In this document: positions 9,331-18,476 of the stretch, piece after piece
Layout of the letters: each line of letters opens with the position of its first letter
Numbering within the stretch: position 1 is the stretch's first letter
Source: Clostridium sp. 28_17
GTDB taxonomy: Bacteria > Bacillota > Clostridia > TANB77 > CAG-508
Direction: 5' to 3'
Assembly: GCA_001916065.1 (NCBI GenBank)
Contig: MNRS01000013.1
Location: forward strand, 1-64,000
DNA: 64,000 bases
The notes under the pieces: generated by a model
The model's database searches: none
What the model saw: only the letters and a program-made list of their open reading frames with translations
What the model was told of the DNA's origin: nothing
Translations under genes and position numbers: made by a program

Positions 9331-9364
9331 AAGCCGTGCAACAAGACAATATTGCACGGCTTTA
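9331..9364 (-). terminator. Hairpin terminator or attenuator between secG and rnr
   Basis: Arms GCCGTGCAA and TTGCACGGC form a 9-bp GC-rich stem followed on the minus strand by TTTTTGAAAAA. It follows secG and precedes the rnr ribosome binding site. A TTGACA...TATAAT pair lies just upstream on the same strand (15 bp spacing), so it could also be an rnr leader hairpin. Confidence 0.65.
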
Positions 9365-9420
9365 TTATACGATTTTATATTGACTGTCAAAATTATTTTT
9401 TACAATTTTGACAACATTTA

Positions 9421-9669
9421 TTATGCTAAATACAAAATACCTAAAACTAAAGTTAAAACACCAAAAACAATTGAAGAAATAACCATCATTCTTTTTTGTT
9501 TTCCTTCTTTAGTTCTACCTTTGTTTTTCTCATAAAAATTGCTAGTTGATGAACCAGTTATTGTTTGTGATAAACCTGAATCATCCTTTGTTTGTATTAA
9601 AGCCAATATTATTACGACAAGTGCTATTATAAAATATATCACTGTTAATATTGTTCTAACTATTTCCAT
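9421..9669 (-). CDS. secG: Preprotein translocase subunit SecG
   Basis: An 82-residue protein with two membrane helices (about 3-24 and 59-80) joined by a hydrophilic loop containing GLSQTITGSSTSNFYEKNKGRTKEG. That loop is the family hallmark, including the Gly-Leu and Phe-x-x-Lys-x-x-x-Arg elements. SecG assists SecYE in protein export. It is the first gene of the secG-rnr pair and has its own sigma-A promoter. Confidence 0.93.
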   Translation of the reverse strand: MEIVRTILTVIYFIIALVVIILALIQTKDDSGLSQTITGSSTSNFYEKNKGRTKEGKQKRMMVISSIVFGVLTLVLGILYLA

Positions 9670-9708
9670 TTAAAATTCCTCCCTGCGGTTCTTTAATATT
9701 TCCTGGCT

Positions 9709-9737
9709 ATTTTACCATATAAATTGTAAAAATGCAA
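9709..9737 (-). promoter_or_regulatory. Sigma-A promoter of secG
   Basis: On the minus strand TTGCAT and TAAAAT are separated by 17 bp, about 40 bp before the secG start. A GGGAGGAA ribosome binding site follows. Confidence 0.6.
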
Positions 9738-9776
9738 GTACACACATTTTTTTATTCAAAAATTTCACATTTTACT

Positions 9777-10466
9777 TTAAAAAATTATAAAAATTAACAC
9801 TAAAATAAATACTTTTAAAAGTATTTTACTTAAAAATTGAAAATTTGTAAACTTAATTCCTATATCATTTAGTTCATCATATCTAGCAATAATTTTATCA
9901 ATTTCCTCTTTTGTAGATATTTTTACATCTTCCATATATTCTTTTGCTAAAAATCTTGCCTTTATCATTGCATCATTTTCTAAATATGTTCTAACTGCAT
10001 AATAAACCAAACTCAAAATAAGAAATATTGCCATGAAAAGCATTTTATAAAGTAATACTTTAAAAATCCCCAATAAAAAAATAATAGCAAAATATAATAA
10101 ATATATATTAGAAAATATAAAATTAAACCATAATAATTTTTTGTTTTGAATTGAATGTAAACATTCATGTGCAATTGTTTGTATTCTAGTATAACTATTT
10201 TTTAAATTTGCAATAAATATTTTATTACTTGTTACTAAATACAAAGTTGCATTTGATTTTTCATCTTCTTCAATTTTTACATTTTCATTTTTTAGTTTTC
10301 TTAAATACCACTTACATATTTCTATATTTTCCGGATATTTTTGTGTTAATGTATCTAATTCTTTATCTTCGCCAATTTGCTTTATTTTCTTAATATTAAC
10401 ATCAAACATTATTCCTAATATTATAAAAATAATAATTGCAATTATTAGTAAAACTATATATTCCAT
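9777..10466 (-). CDS. Putative membrane zinc metallopeptidase (HExxH)
   Basis: A 229-residue protein with an N-terminal helix (1-20), two central helices (about 120-160) and a C-terminal helix. The motif AHECLHSIQNKK (about residue 100) is an HExxH zinc site. The YLVTSNKIFIANL segment before it resembles the beta strand that precedes the active site in M48- and YugP-like proteases. The third zinc ligand is not obvious; ARFLAKEYMED may supply a glutamate. The substrate is unknown. It lies on the minus strand between the ylbF-like gene and secG. Confidence 0.6.
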   Translation of the reverse strand: MEYIVLLIIAIIIFIILGIMFDVNIKKIKQIGEDKELDTLTQKYPENIEICKWYLRKLKNENVKIEEDEKSNATLYLVTSNKIFIANLKNSYTRIQTIAHECLHSIQNKKLLWFNFIFSNIYLLYFAIIFLLGIFKVLLYKMLFMAIFLILSLVYYAVRTYLENDAMIKARFLAKEYMEDVKISTKEEIDKIIARYDELNDIGIKFTNFQFLSKILLKVFILVLIFIIF

Positions 10467-10513
10467 AAATTACCCCTCTCATTCTACTAATAATTAATAT
10501 ACAATCCATCTAT

Positions 10514-10849
10514 CTATTTTAAAACATCCATTACTGCATCACCAATTATTTTGTTTACATCTGCCAAAATTAAATTGAACTTTGTTTCTGCTTCAAAAAA
10601 TTTTACTGCATCAGAATTCTCATATAAAGCAACATATAAGTCTTGCATTTTTTTTGTTTTTTCTTCATCATTCTTTCCTGTTTGCATTGCTGTAACTTGC
10701 GCTTCATATCTTGCTGCCTCAAATTCATCTATTTGTTTTTTCAAATCTGGATTTAAGTTTAATGCTTCTTTTGCCATATTATAATTAATATATTCTTCAG
10801 ATTGTTTTATTTCTTGTGCTAGTCTATTTGCAGTATCATAAATAATCAT
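10514..10849 (-). CDS. YlbF/YmcA-family protein
   Basis: An all-alpha protein of about 111 residues of the Com_YlbF family. It starts MIIYDTANRLAQEIKQSEEY and has the characteristic NPDLKKQIDEFE segment. B. subtilis members (YlbF, YmcA) form part of a complex that works with RNase Y in mRNA maturation and influences sporulation and competence. The start at 10849 is preferred over 10858 because GAGAAGGG lies at proper distance only from the former. It follows the DUF3048 gene after a 24-bp palindrome. Confidence 0.8.
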   Translation of the reverse strand: MIIYDTANRLAQEIKQSEEYINYNMAKEALNLNPDLKKQIDEFEAARYEAQVTAMQTGKNDEEKTKKMQDLYVALYENSDAVKFFEAETKFNLILADVNKIIGDAVMDVLK

Positions 10850-10872
10850 TTTTACCATTCCCTTCTCAAATT

Positions 10873-10896
10873 ATAAATGCCCATTTAAGGGCATTT
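10873..10896. terminator. Perfect palindrome between DUF3048 and ylbF-like genes
   Basis: TAAATGCCC and GGGCATTTA form a 9-bp stem with an ATTTAA-type loop, immediately after the DUF3048 stop. No strong T-tract follows, so it may be an attenuator or mRNA-stabilising hairpin rather than a full terminator. Confidence 0.5.
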
Positions 10897-10897
10897 A

Positions 10898-11980
10898 CTA
10901 CATATTACTATTTGTATTTGATGTTGTTGATGATGTTCCTGTTATTTCAACCTTTGCATCTGTTGGACAAATATTAATCCATGTATTTCCATCATTTACT
11001 TTGATTTCATTACCTTCTAAATCTTCATATTTTGTTTGAATATTTCTTGCTTCTTTTATGCATTTAATTTTTATTGCTTTACCATTTGTAATATAATATC
11101 CATTAAATGTACCAATATTTTTTAAGCCTTGTCTTCCTTTATTTTCACTATCTGTTAAAGTGTAGTTATCACACATTGTAATTATTATGTTTTTAGTTGT
11201 TATATTATCTCCTGTATCCCAATCTGTTTGTGCCTTATTACGTGCATATCTTTTATAAACTTGGTTTTCTTCATCATAAACATATTTTACAGTTTGAAGG
11301 TTAGAATGTGGTATTGTAACACTTGTTGCATCTTGACCATCTTCAAGTTTTACATCATCTGTTACATAATTTAAAACACTTTCTTTTGCAGATTTAGTTT
11401 TATATCCTTTTGCTTTTGCTGCATTTAGTAATGCAGTTGTACTTGTTACTGCATTATGTGGAGCGGCTTTATCCTTTACTCTCCAGAAAGTTTTTTCACT
11501 TTCTGTTATACCATTTAAGTTGTTTATCTTGTATTGTTTTATATCACTTTCTGCTTGTGGACTCCATCCATAATGTGCATATATTGCATCATTTTCCATA
11601 GCATAATCTAAGAAATAATGTCTTGAACTTCTTACAGGTCCTATTTTATCTACAGTTACACCTTTAAATAATGCCATTAAACGTGTTTCTCCACCTTCAA
11701 CTATTGCTTCATACACTAAGTATGCTTTATTTAAACCTGCTTGTGGCCATGCTTGATTGTGGTTATCTATCATTACTGCTATTGGTCTATCTGTTCCTTT
11801 AAAAATTTGTATATCCTTATTTTTAACTTCTGCAGTTAATATTTCTTCTTCTTCACTATCTGATACTTCTTGTGTATCATTATTTTTATTTTTCATAATT
11901 TTGTATGCAAGCAACGCCCCCGCACCTATTATTACAATAATTAATATTGCAATTAAGATTCTTATTCCTTTTTTACTCAC
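10898..11980 (-). CDS. DUF3048 domain protein (YerB-like), membrane-anchored
   Basis: A 360-residue extracytoplasmic protein. After a hydrophobic anchor (residues 5-27) and an acidic Ser/Glu linker come the two DUF3048 halves. The first contains RPIAVMIDNHNQAWPQAGLN, YEAIVEGGETRLMA, GPVRSSRHYFLDYA and YAHYGWSPQA; the second contains WINICPTDAKVEI. B. subtilis YerB is a lipoprotein; this one has no lipobox cysteine and seems to use a signal anchor. Biochemical function is unknown. It sits 17 bp downstream of ybeY. Confidence 0.88.
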   Translation of the reverse strand: MSKKGIRILIAILIIVIIGAGALLAYKIMKNKNNDTQEVSDSEEEEILTAEVKNKDIQIFKGTDRPIAVMIDNHNQAWPQAGLNKAYLVYEAIVEGGETRLMALFKGVTVDKIGPVRSSRHYFLDYAMENDAIYAHYGWSPQAESDIKQYKINNLNGITESEKTFWRVKDKAAPHNAVTSTTALLNAAKAKGYKTKSAKESVLNYVTDDVKLEDGQDATSVTIPHSNLQTVKYVYDEENQVYKRYARNKAQTDWDTGDNITTKNIIITMCDNYTLTDSENKGRQGLKNIGTFNGYYITNGKAIKIKCIKEARNIQTKYEDLEGNEIKVNDGNTWINICPTDAKVEITGTSSTTSNTNSNM

Positions 11981-11996
11981 GAAAAATTCCTCCTTT

Positions 11997-12473
11997 TTAT
12001 TCTCTTGTAATTTTCAATTCATTTAGTATTTTTTCTTCTTTTGGCCTCATAATTTTTTTATCTTCTTCTTCAATATGGTCATATCCCATCAAGTGATAGA
12101 AACCATGTACTAACATATAACTTAGTTCTCTTTCAAAACTATGTCCATATTCTTCTGCTTGTTCCCTAACCTTTTCAATTGATATTATTACATCTCCTAA
12201 AACATCTTCGTATGGAAAATCTCCGCTCTTTATTTTCTCATCTAATTCGTCTTTTTCAAACATTGGAAATGATAATACATCTGTTGCTTTGTCTATTTTT
12301 CTGTATTTTTTATTTATTTTTCTTATTTCTTCTGGTGTTGTAAAAGTTATTGTCATTATTAATTTTGAGTCTAATAACCCTTCTTCCTCAAAACATTTAT
12401 CTAATACTTTTTTTACTATTGCTTCCCAATCTTCTTGTCCTTTTTCAACATTTAAATATGAAATTTCGTACAT
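11997..12473 (-). CDS. ybeY: Endoribonuclease YbeY
   Basis: A 158-residue metal-dependent endoribonuclease for rRNA maturation and ribosome quality control. The zinc site HGFYHLMGYDH (three histidines, H-x3-H-x5-H) is intact near residue 117. The conserved KATDVLSFPMF block is near residue 64. The ATG overlaps the stop codon of the upstream gene (TAATG), so translation is probably coupled. Confidence 0.96.
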   Translation of the reverse strand: MYEISYLNVEKGQEDWEAIVKKVLDKCFEEEGLLDSKLIMTITFTTPEEIRKINKKYRKIDKATDVLSFPMFEKDELDEKIKSGDFPYEDVLGDVIISIEKVREQAEEYGHSFERELSYMLVHGFYHLMGYDHIEEEDKKIMRPKEEKILNELKITRE

Positions 12474-13693
12474 TACGCTACCACCTTATCTTCCTTTATA
12501 ATTTTACCATTATATCTTCCCTGAGATTTGCATGAATTTTTAATTTCCCTAATTACTCCATAATCAACTAATTTTCTTCTATAATATTTTATTATTTTTG
12601 AATAATCAGTTTTTGAATTTTCTATCTTTTTCATGTCATTTTTTATAAATAGTATTTCTTTTTGTTTCATGTATTCAACAAAATCAACGTCTTTTAATTT
12701 TGATATTTTCTTATACTTGTCCCAATATTTTTTATAATTTTCTCTTTCTTTTACATCTTCCCAATATACTTTTGTTGAAAGCAAACGTACATTATAATCT
12801 TCTATTAAGTTGATTAACATTGCATATGCTTTTTCTCTTTTTGCTGCCATTTTTGTATCTTGTACTAACATTCTAGCATCTTTTAGCAATTTTTCATAAC
12901 ATTGTTCTGCTACTATTAATGGTATACTGTGTGTAAATAATTTTCTACTAATTCCTAGTAATATCATATTTTTTTCTATGTTGTCTTTTGTATCTAATTT
13001 ACCTACTGTGTAACTTTCAAATTTTTCATAATCATCTACTATATCTTTAAATTCTTCTTTTGGATTTATTTCCATTTTTAAAGGTAATATGTATTTTATA
13101 TATTCTTCTAGTGTATAGAATATTTTTACATAAATCCATTCTTTTGAAGAATCATAAATATTTGTCGTGTCTGCTAATTTTATTGAATAATTCTTTAAAA
13201 TTCCTTTATATAATGTGTCCATTTTATTTACATAGAATTTATTATATTTTTCTTTTACTTTATCTTTTGCATTTAAAGTAACATTTTCTTTGTCTAATTC
13301 TAATAAATATTTTTGTTTTCTATATTTATAATCCATATATTCTTTTTCTTTTAGGCTTGTAACTTCATAATATCTTGCAAGAGCATCTCTTTCAAATTCT
13401 GTTGCAGTATTATTTTTTACTTTTTTGTAAATTGAATCCATAACATATTTATCTAATGCTTCTAAATAAACTGTATATGCATCTTCATATTTTTTTTCTA
13501 ATTCTTCTGAATTGTAATTTTCTGTGTCTTTTTTGAAATTTGCAAATGCTTTTATTAAATTATTTCTTTTCATACTTATTAACATTCCATTTATGCTTAT
13601 TTTTGTTGGTATTAATATTTTTGTTAAAGTATTTGTTAGTTTATTAAAAAAATTTGTACTTGTTCCTGTTATTCTTAAACTTCTTTCTTCCAT
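12473..13693 (-). CDS. Unknown lysine-rich helical protein between yqfD and ybeY
   Basis: About 406 residues, not recognised. The sequence is highly charged, mostly helical, without signal peptide or membrane segment. Notable stretches are ISINGMLISMKRNNLIKAF near the N-terminus, MILLGISRKLFTHSIPLIVAEQCYEKL in the middle, and a basic C-terminus (SCKSQGRYNGKIIKEDK). The start at 13693 follows GGAAGGAAG at good distance; an ATG at 13714 lacks one. In related Firmicutes this place between yqfCD and ybeY normally holds phoH and yqfF; neither is seen. It overlaps ybeY by one base. Confidence 0.75.
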   Translation of the reverse strand: MEERSLRITGTSTNFFNKLTNTLTKILIPTKISINGMLISMKRNNLIKAFANFKKDTENYNSEELEKKYEDAYTVYLEALDKYVMDSIYKKVKNNTATEFERDALARYYEVTSLKEKEYMDYKYRKQKYLLELDKENVTLNAKDKVKEKYNKFYVNKMDTLYKGILKNYSIKLADTTNIYDSSKEWIYVKIFYTLEEYIKYILPLKMEINPKEEFKDIVDDYEKFESYTVGKLDTKDNIEKNMILLGISRKLFTHSIPLIVAEQCYEKLLKDARMLVQDTKMAAKREKAYAMLINLIEDYNVRLLSTKVYWEDVKERENYKKYWDKYKKISKLKDVDFVEYMKQKEILFIKNDMKKIENSKTDYSKIIKYYRRKLVDYGVIREIKNSCKSQGRYNGKIIKEDKVVA

Positions 13694-13730
13694 TTTGTTC
13701 TTCCTTCCCATCATAAATGTATATTTATGA

Positions 13731-14915
13731 TTAAAAAACTATTTTTTCATTTGTCCCTATATCTTCAAGCACTTCGTATGTAACATAAACTTCTATTCCA
13801 TCTTCTTTTTCATATGTATTTATTATTTTATTAACTACTTTGCTTTTATCTTCTATTTCGTTGTCCAATTCTTCCTGTAATTGTTCTATCCCTAAGTCTT
13901 TTGCTTGTTCTACATTGTAGTTTTTTTGTTCTTCTTTTATTTCTTTATTTGTTATTTTTACTAAAGAAATAGGTAAATAAAAATCTGAAAATATCTTAAA
14001 TTTATTCTCTAGCACTATTGTATCATAAATTTTAAATTTTGAAAGCCTTTTTGACAAATTTATTTCAAAATTATTAATTTTTATTTGGTATTTATTCTCA
14101 ATATTTCCTGTTTCTGTTTTTTCCGTAGCATTATATAGAATTTTTTTGTTTTTTGTATGCCATACTTTTGCTTGTATTTCACCTTTTGCATGTACATATC
14201 TAAGTCCTGTATATTTTCCTTCCATCCACCCATTTATAAGTGTTGTCCCAACATTTACAGTATCTCCAACTTTTACAGCAATTGTTCCATTTTGAGCATT
14301 AATTTTTGTTATTATTCCTTGCTTATCAGAAACTATATTACAATATTCATTATCATCTACTATTTCTGGTTTTGCAGTTGCTTTTACAACTTTTACAATG
14401 GCATTTGTACCTTTTAATTCTATTCCCATCCATGCAATATCATTTCTTTTTAATCTTACTTTATTTATAATATCTTTTGTGTTTATTTTTGATTTCATTT
14501 TTCCTATCTCAAGTCCACTTTCTACAACATCTTGATATAAATTTTCTATACTTCCTTTGTCCTCTTCAACTATTTGTATATTCCATACAAAATTTGAAGA
14601 AATTCCTAAACCAATTATTATAACTAGCAAAAAAACAAAAAACAATTTTCTTTTTCTATATCTATTAAATAAAAAAGGTAACCCTTTCTTCTTTATTATT
14701 TTCATTTTGCATTTTGTTTGTTTTGCTATTTTGGCTACCTTTTTTAAATTTTTTATTCCTATATTCAATTCTAATTTTACATTTTTGTTTCTTTTTAAAT
14801 TCCATATTGTTATTTTTTCATTTCCACATATATTTATAAATCTTTCTATATAATAACCTTCTATTGAAATTCTTATATATCCAATTATATAATTAAATAT
14901 TATTTTAATAAACAT
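13731..14915 (-). CDS. yqfD: Sporulation protein YqfD
   Basis: A 394-residue membrane protein of the YqfD family, expressed in the mother cell in B. subtilis. It has an N-terminal domain (INICGNEKITIWNLKR and KLELNIGIKNLKKVAKIAKQ), one membrane helix at about 90-110 (FFVFLLVIIIGLGISSNFVW), and a beta-rich extracytoplasmic part with DIAWMGIELKGTNAIVKV and a GTTLINGWMEGKYTGLRYVHAKG repeat-like region. It follows yqfC by 3 bp. The yqfC-yqfD order is the conserved one. Confidence 0.9.
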   Translation of the reverse strand: MFIKIIFNYIIGYIRISIEGYYIERFINICGNEKITIWNLKRNKNVKLELNIGIKNLKKVAKIAKQTKCKMKIIKKKGLPFLFNRYRKRKLFFVFLLVIIIGLGISSNFVWNIQIVEEDKGSIENLYQDVVESGLEIGKMKSKINTKDIINKVRLKRNDIAWMGIELKGTNAIVKVVKATAKPEIVDDNEYCNIVSDKQGIITKINAQNGTIAVKVGDTVNVGTTLINGWMEGKYTGLRYVHAKGEIQAKVWHTKNKKILYNATEKTETGNIENKYQIKINNFEINLSKRLSKFKIYDTIVLENKFKIFSDFYLPISLVKITNKEIKEEQKNYNVEQAKDLGIEQLQEELDNEIEDKSKVVNKIINTYEKEDGIEVYVTYEVLEDIGTNEKIVF

Positions 14916-14918
14916 ATT

Positions 14919-15203
14919 TTAATCAAAGTTCCTCTCTATATCAATACTTTCAACTTTTCCTTTTACTTTTATATCATCATTTGTCATATTTTCTAATTTT
15001 AGTTCATATCCGTTTATATTTACAATGCCCAGTGAAGTATTTATTCTAATATAATAATCTTCATATTCTAATATTCCTTTAAAGTTTTCTATTATCATTT
15101 CGTTAAAACCTGTTATTGTTATTTTGGGTGTATCTGTATACACTTCTTGTGGCATTTCTAATAATCTGTCTATTTTTGAAAATTTTCGTTGATTTTTTTT
15201 CAT
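14919..15203 (-). CDS. yqfC: Sporulation protein YqfC (YabP family)
   Basis: A 94-residue YabP/YqfC-family protein: LEMPQEVYTDTPKITITG, then EYEDYYIRINTSLGIVNINGYELKLENMTNDDIKVKGK, the usual core. It is encoded directly upstream of yqfD, as in other spore formers. The start at 15203 follows AGGGTGAG; the ATG at 15221 lies upstream of this site and is unlikely. Confidence 0.88.
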   Translation of the reverse strand: MKKNQRKFSKIDRLLEMPQEVYTDTPKITITGFNEMIIENFKGILEYEDYYIRINTSLGIVNINGYELKLENMTNDDIKVKGKVESIDIERNFD

Positions 15204-15273
15204 AATCTCACCCTTTCGCATTGCACTTTATATAAATGTATTTTTATCATGATGATTTTATGATTTTTTTTAA

Positions 15274-15382
15274 AAGGGATTTAGGGACGTTCCTTAAATT
15301 TCCTTTTTTCAAGGACTTGGTGACACTCCTTTTTATTTTGCAATTTTAAAAGAAAAGGAATTGAAGTTTGTACCTCAATTCC
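15274..15382. repeat. Cluster of degenerate palindromic repeats between ldh and yqfC
   Basis: Three elements stand in a row. GGGATTTAGGGACGTTCC...AAATTTCC is at 15274-15303. AAGGACTTGGTGACACTCCTTTTT follows. The third, GGAATTG...CAATTCC at 15357-15382, copies the layout of the window's GGGATTG...CAATCCC family. The last one directly follows the ldh stop and is followed on the minus strand by TTTTCTTTT, so it probably terminates ldh. Confidence 0.6.
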
Positions 15383-15388
15383 AAAATT

Positions 15389-16345
15389 TTATTCATTTAT
15401 AATTTTATCAATAGATTGTTCTCTCATTTCTTTAATAATTTTGCAACTATTATCAAGTTTTGCTTGTTCATCTTCTGTCAATTCAAGATTTAATAATTCA
15501 CGAACCCCTTTACCATTAATTATTGCAGGAACGCCAATGAAAATATCATCTTGACCATATTCGCCATCTTTTAAATAAGTAGAAACAGTCAAAATAGAAT
15601 TGTCATTATCCAATACAGATTTTACAATTTTACTTAGAGCCATACCAATTCCATAATATGTTGCTTTCTTTTTATTAATAATTTCATATGCTGCATTTAC
15701 AACATCTTGATGTATCTTTTCTAAATCTTTTATAGGATGATGTCCATCTTTCATAACATCTTTCATTTTTTTACATCCAACATAAGCGTGATCCCATGGA
15801 ACAAATGATGAATCTCCATGTTCTCCCATTATATATGCATGAATATTTTTACTAGATACTTTTAAATAATCTGACATTATATAACGTAAACGTGCAGTAT
15901 CTAAAACAGTTCCTGAACCAAATACTTGATTTTTTGGAAGTCCTGATACTTTTGAAACTACGTATGTCATTAAATCTACTGGATTACTTGCAACTATAAT
16001 TACACCATTAAATCCACTTGCCATTATACTTTGAGTAATGCTTTTCATTATTCTTGTGTTTGTTTCTGCAAGTTCTAATCTTGTTTGACCTGGTTTTTGT
16101 GCAATACCTGCAGTTATTACAACAACTTGTGCATCTTTGCATTCATCATAATCTCCTGCTTTTATGACCATTTTTTGTGGTGCAAATGGTAATCCGTGTG
16201 ATAAATCCATTTGTTCACCTATTGTTTTGTCTTTATCTATATCTACTAATACAAGTTCACTTACGCCCCCTCTATTTAGCATTGTGTATGCCATACTCAT
16301 ACCAACAAAGCCTGTTCCTACTAAAACTACTTTTCCTTTTTTCAT
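15389..16345 (-). CDS. ldh: L-lactate dehydrogenase
   Basis: A 318-residue NAD-dependent enzyme reducing pyruvate to L-lactate at the end of fermentation. It has the GTGFVGMSMAYTM Rossmann motif and VDIDKDKTIGEQMDL. Catalytic and substrate residues are GQTRLELAETN (arginine loop), NPVDLMTYV, TARLRYIMSDYL and the active-site histidine in MGEHGDSSFVPW. Length and motifs favour LDH over malate dehydrogenase. It is monocistronic between repeats and a divergent DUF4364 gene. Confidence 0.94.
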   Translation of the reverse strand: MKKGKVVLVGTGFVGMSMAYTMLNRGGVSELVLVDIDKDKTIGEQMDLSHGLPFAPQKMVIKAGDYDECKDAQVVVITAGIAQKPGQTRLELAETNTRIMKSITQSIMASGFNGVIIVASNPVDLMTYVVSKVSGLPKNQVFGSGTVLDTARLRYIMSDYLKVSSKNIHAYIMGEHGDSSFVPWDHAYVGCKKMKDVMKDGHHPIKDLEKIHQDVVNAAYEIINKKKATYYGIGMALSKIVKSVLDNDNSILTVSTYLKDGEYGQDDIFIGVPAIINGKGVRELLNLELTEDEQAKLDNSCKIIKEMREQSIDKIINE

Positions 16346-16484
16346 TTTGAATCATCCTTTCCTTTTGTTTACCAAATTTGTTAATTTTGGTTATGTTTTT
16401 AAGAATGTTTTTATTACCATTCTCATTTTTCTATAACATTATATAACTATTTTGTTCATTTTTAAACAGAATATTAAAAAAAAA

Positions 16485-16513
16485 TTTACTTTTTTATTTT
16501 TTTATGATATAAT
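16485..16513 (+). promoter_or_regulatory. Sigma-A promoter of the DUF4364 gene
   Basis: TTTACT and TATAAT with 17 bp spacing, about 35 bp before the start codon. A TAAGGAGTG ribosome binding site follows. Confidence 0.55.
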
Positions 16514-16548
16514 TCTAAAAAATCAAACAAAGTAAGGAGTGTTATATT

Positions 16549-17094
16549 ATGTCTAGTTCAGATAATACAACTGCTTTGGCTGAAAATAAAGTGTTAATTT
16601 TATATATTTTAAATCATTTTCCAAATGGTGTTTTAGAAGATGGTTTATATAAAATTATTTCTTCTGTAAATGATGTAAATTATTTTTATTTTAAAGAAGT
16701 CCTAACAGATTTATTGGATTCCAAATTGGTTGGTTTATTCACAAAAGATGAAGATGAAGAATCTGTACTAAAAATAACAAGTGAAGGAAAAAATGCACTT
16801 TCTCTTACAATAGACGTATTACCTGGAATATTAAAATTAAAAGCAGACAATGTTTTAAAAGAGGAATTTTCTTCAATTGCTGATGAAACTTCTATTTCTG
16901 CAGAATTTATTCCCAGAAGTGAAAATGATTATACAATAAAGTGTAGAGTAATAGAAAAAAACGAAACAATATTTGAAGTTAGAACATTTGCAGGTTCTCG
17001 CGAAAGAGCTAAAAAAATAGTTGATAATTGGAACAAAAATGCTTCTAAGATATATCCCAAAATATTAAATTTATTATTAGAAGATGAAGACTAA
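16549..17094 (+). CDS. DUF4364 family protein (winged-helix-like)
   Basis: A 181-residue protein of the clostridial DUF4364 family. The N-terminal part (AENKVLILYILNHFPNGVLEDGLYKII, then FKEVLTDLLDSKLVG) looks like a winged helix, and the C-terminal part is an alpha/beta domain. Members are presumed transcription regulators; the target is unknown. It is a single gene with its own promoter and terminator, divergent from ldh. Confidence 0.8.
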   Translation: MSSSDNTTALAENKVLILYILNHFPNGVLEDGLYKIISSVNDVNYFYFKEVLTDLLDSKLVGLFTKDEDEESVLKITSEGKNALSLTIDVLPGILKLKADNVLKEEFSSIADETSISAEFIPRSENDYTIKCRVIEKNETIFEVRTFAGSRERAKKIVDNWNKNASKIYPKILNLLLEDED

Positions 17095-17095
17095 A

Positions 17096-17136
17096 AAAGA
17101 GATTATTGGAGTTCAACTCCAAATATCTCTTTTTTA
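17096..17136. terminator. Terminator between DUF4364 gene and U32 gene
   Basis: Nested stems AAAGAGAT/ATCTCTTT and TGGAGTT/AACTCCA, then TTTTTTATT. It can serve both convergent genes. Confidence 0.8.
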
Positions 17137-17149
17137 TTATTTATAATTA

Positions 17150-18379
17150 TTATTTTTTTCTTCTTAATATCCATCCTTCTTCACATTTAATTGGTAACTT
17201 CATTAGAACCTTTTGTCCTTTAACACCTGGGCTAACACTGTCAATTTCTTCACCTGTTTCATCATCCCATAATTTTGGAATTTCAAATGTTTCTGGTTCT
17301 AGTCTATTTGGAATTATAATTTCTATTGTATCACCAACTGCAAGTTTATTCTTTATTTCAATTACTGATTTTTCTTCTTGGTATTCTAATATCTTTCCAC
17401 CAAATTCATATTTATCATTATATTGTCTACCACTTAAGTCTTGAATATTTTTATTATTTCTATCATTGAAATAGAATGTTGTAAATTCTCTTGTTTTTAC
17501 TTTTTCAATTTCCTTCATATATTTTGTATAATCATAATTTTCTGGGTCATTAATATAATCATCAATTGCATTTCTATAAACATTTATTACACTTGCAATA
17601 TAATATTCTGTTTTTAGCCTTCCTTCGATTTTTAAACTATCAACACCCATATCTATTATTTCTGGAAGTTCTTTAATTAAGCATAAATCTCTTGATGAAA
17701 AGATACTTGTTCCATTTTCACTTTCTTCAATTGGATAGAATTGTCCTGGGTTATTTTTTTCTTCTGCATATAAATTGTAAGACCATCTACAACTTTGTGC
17801 ACAATCACCTAAGTTTGCACTTCTTCCACACATAAAGTCACTTAAAAAACATCTTCCAGAAAATGCAAAACATATTGAACCATGTCCAAACATTTCTACT
17901 TCTAAGTCCTTTGGTTTATTTTCCATTATGTATTTTAATTGTTCTTTATTAATTTCTCTTGCCATTATTACTCTTTTGGCTCCATTTTTATACCAAAAGT
18001 TTGCATCACGTAAACTTACAATATTTGCTTGTGTGCTTACATGTATTGGAACATTTGGTGCATATTGTTTTAATGTTTCTATTACTCCTCCATCTGCTGC
18101 TATAATTGCATCTGGTTTTATTTCATTTAGTATTTTTGCCATTTCTATTATTTCTTCGTATTTATCATCCCATGCAAATATATTTAGTGTTACGTGCACT
18201 CTTTTTCCAATGCTATGTGCGTATTTTATTGTTTTTATTAAGTCATCATTATTCATGTCTGCTCTTGTCCTTAATGATAGTGATGATGTTCCACAATATA
18301 CTGCGTCTGCTCCATATTTGAATGCAGTTTTTGCTTTTTCAAATGAGCCTGCTGGAGCTAGTAATTCTATTTTTTTCAT
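17150..18379 (-). CDS. Peptidase U32 family protein (TrhP/YegQ/YrrO-type tRNA hydroxylation)
   Basis: About 409 residues. It starts KKIELLAPAGSFEKAKTAFKYGADAVYCG and carries the U32 signature EMFGHGSICFAFSGRCFLS plus further cysteines in MCGRSANLGDCAQSCRW, the probable iron-sulfur ligands. Members of this type (TrhP) are needed for prephenate-dependent 5-hydroxyuridine formation at tRNA position 34. A C-terminal beta domain follows. Position 18379 is preferred as the start because GGAAGGA lies upstream; an in-frame ATG at 18409 is possible. It is not a proven peptidase despite the family name. Confidence 0.88.
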   Translation of the reverse strand: MKKIELLAPAGSFEKAKTAFKYGADAVYCGTSSLSLRTRADMNNDDLIKTIKYAHSIGKRVHVTLNIFAWDDKYEEIIEMAKILNEIKPDAIIAADGGVIETLKQYAPNVPIHVSTQANIVSLRDANFWYKNGAKRVIMAREINKEQLKYIMENKPKDLEVEMFGHGSICFAFSGRCFLSDFMCGRSANLGDCAQSCRWSYNLYAEEKNNPGQFYPIEESENGTSIFSSRDLCLIKELPEIIDMGVDSLKIEGRLKTEYYIASVINVYRNAIDDYINDPENYDYTKYMKEIEKVKTREFTTFYFNDRNNKNIQDLSGRQYNDKYEFGGKILEYQEEKSVIEIKNKLAVGDTIEIIIPNRLEPETFEIPKLWDDETGEEIDSVSPGVKGQKVLMKLPIKCEEGWILRRKK

Positions 18380-18476
18380 TTTTGGTTTCATTCCTTCCAT
18401 AATATTCATTTTTTCTTTCTTAAATTGATACTTTTAATATTTTACCACATTTTTTTTATTTATTCTATAAAAATTC

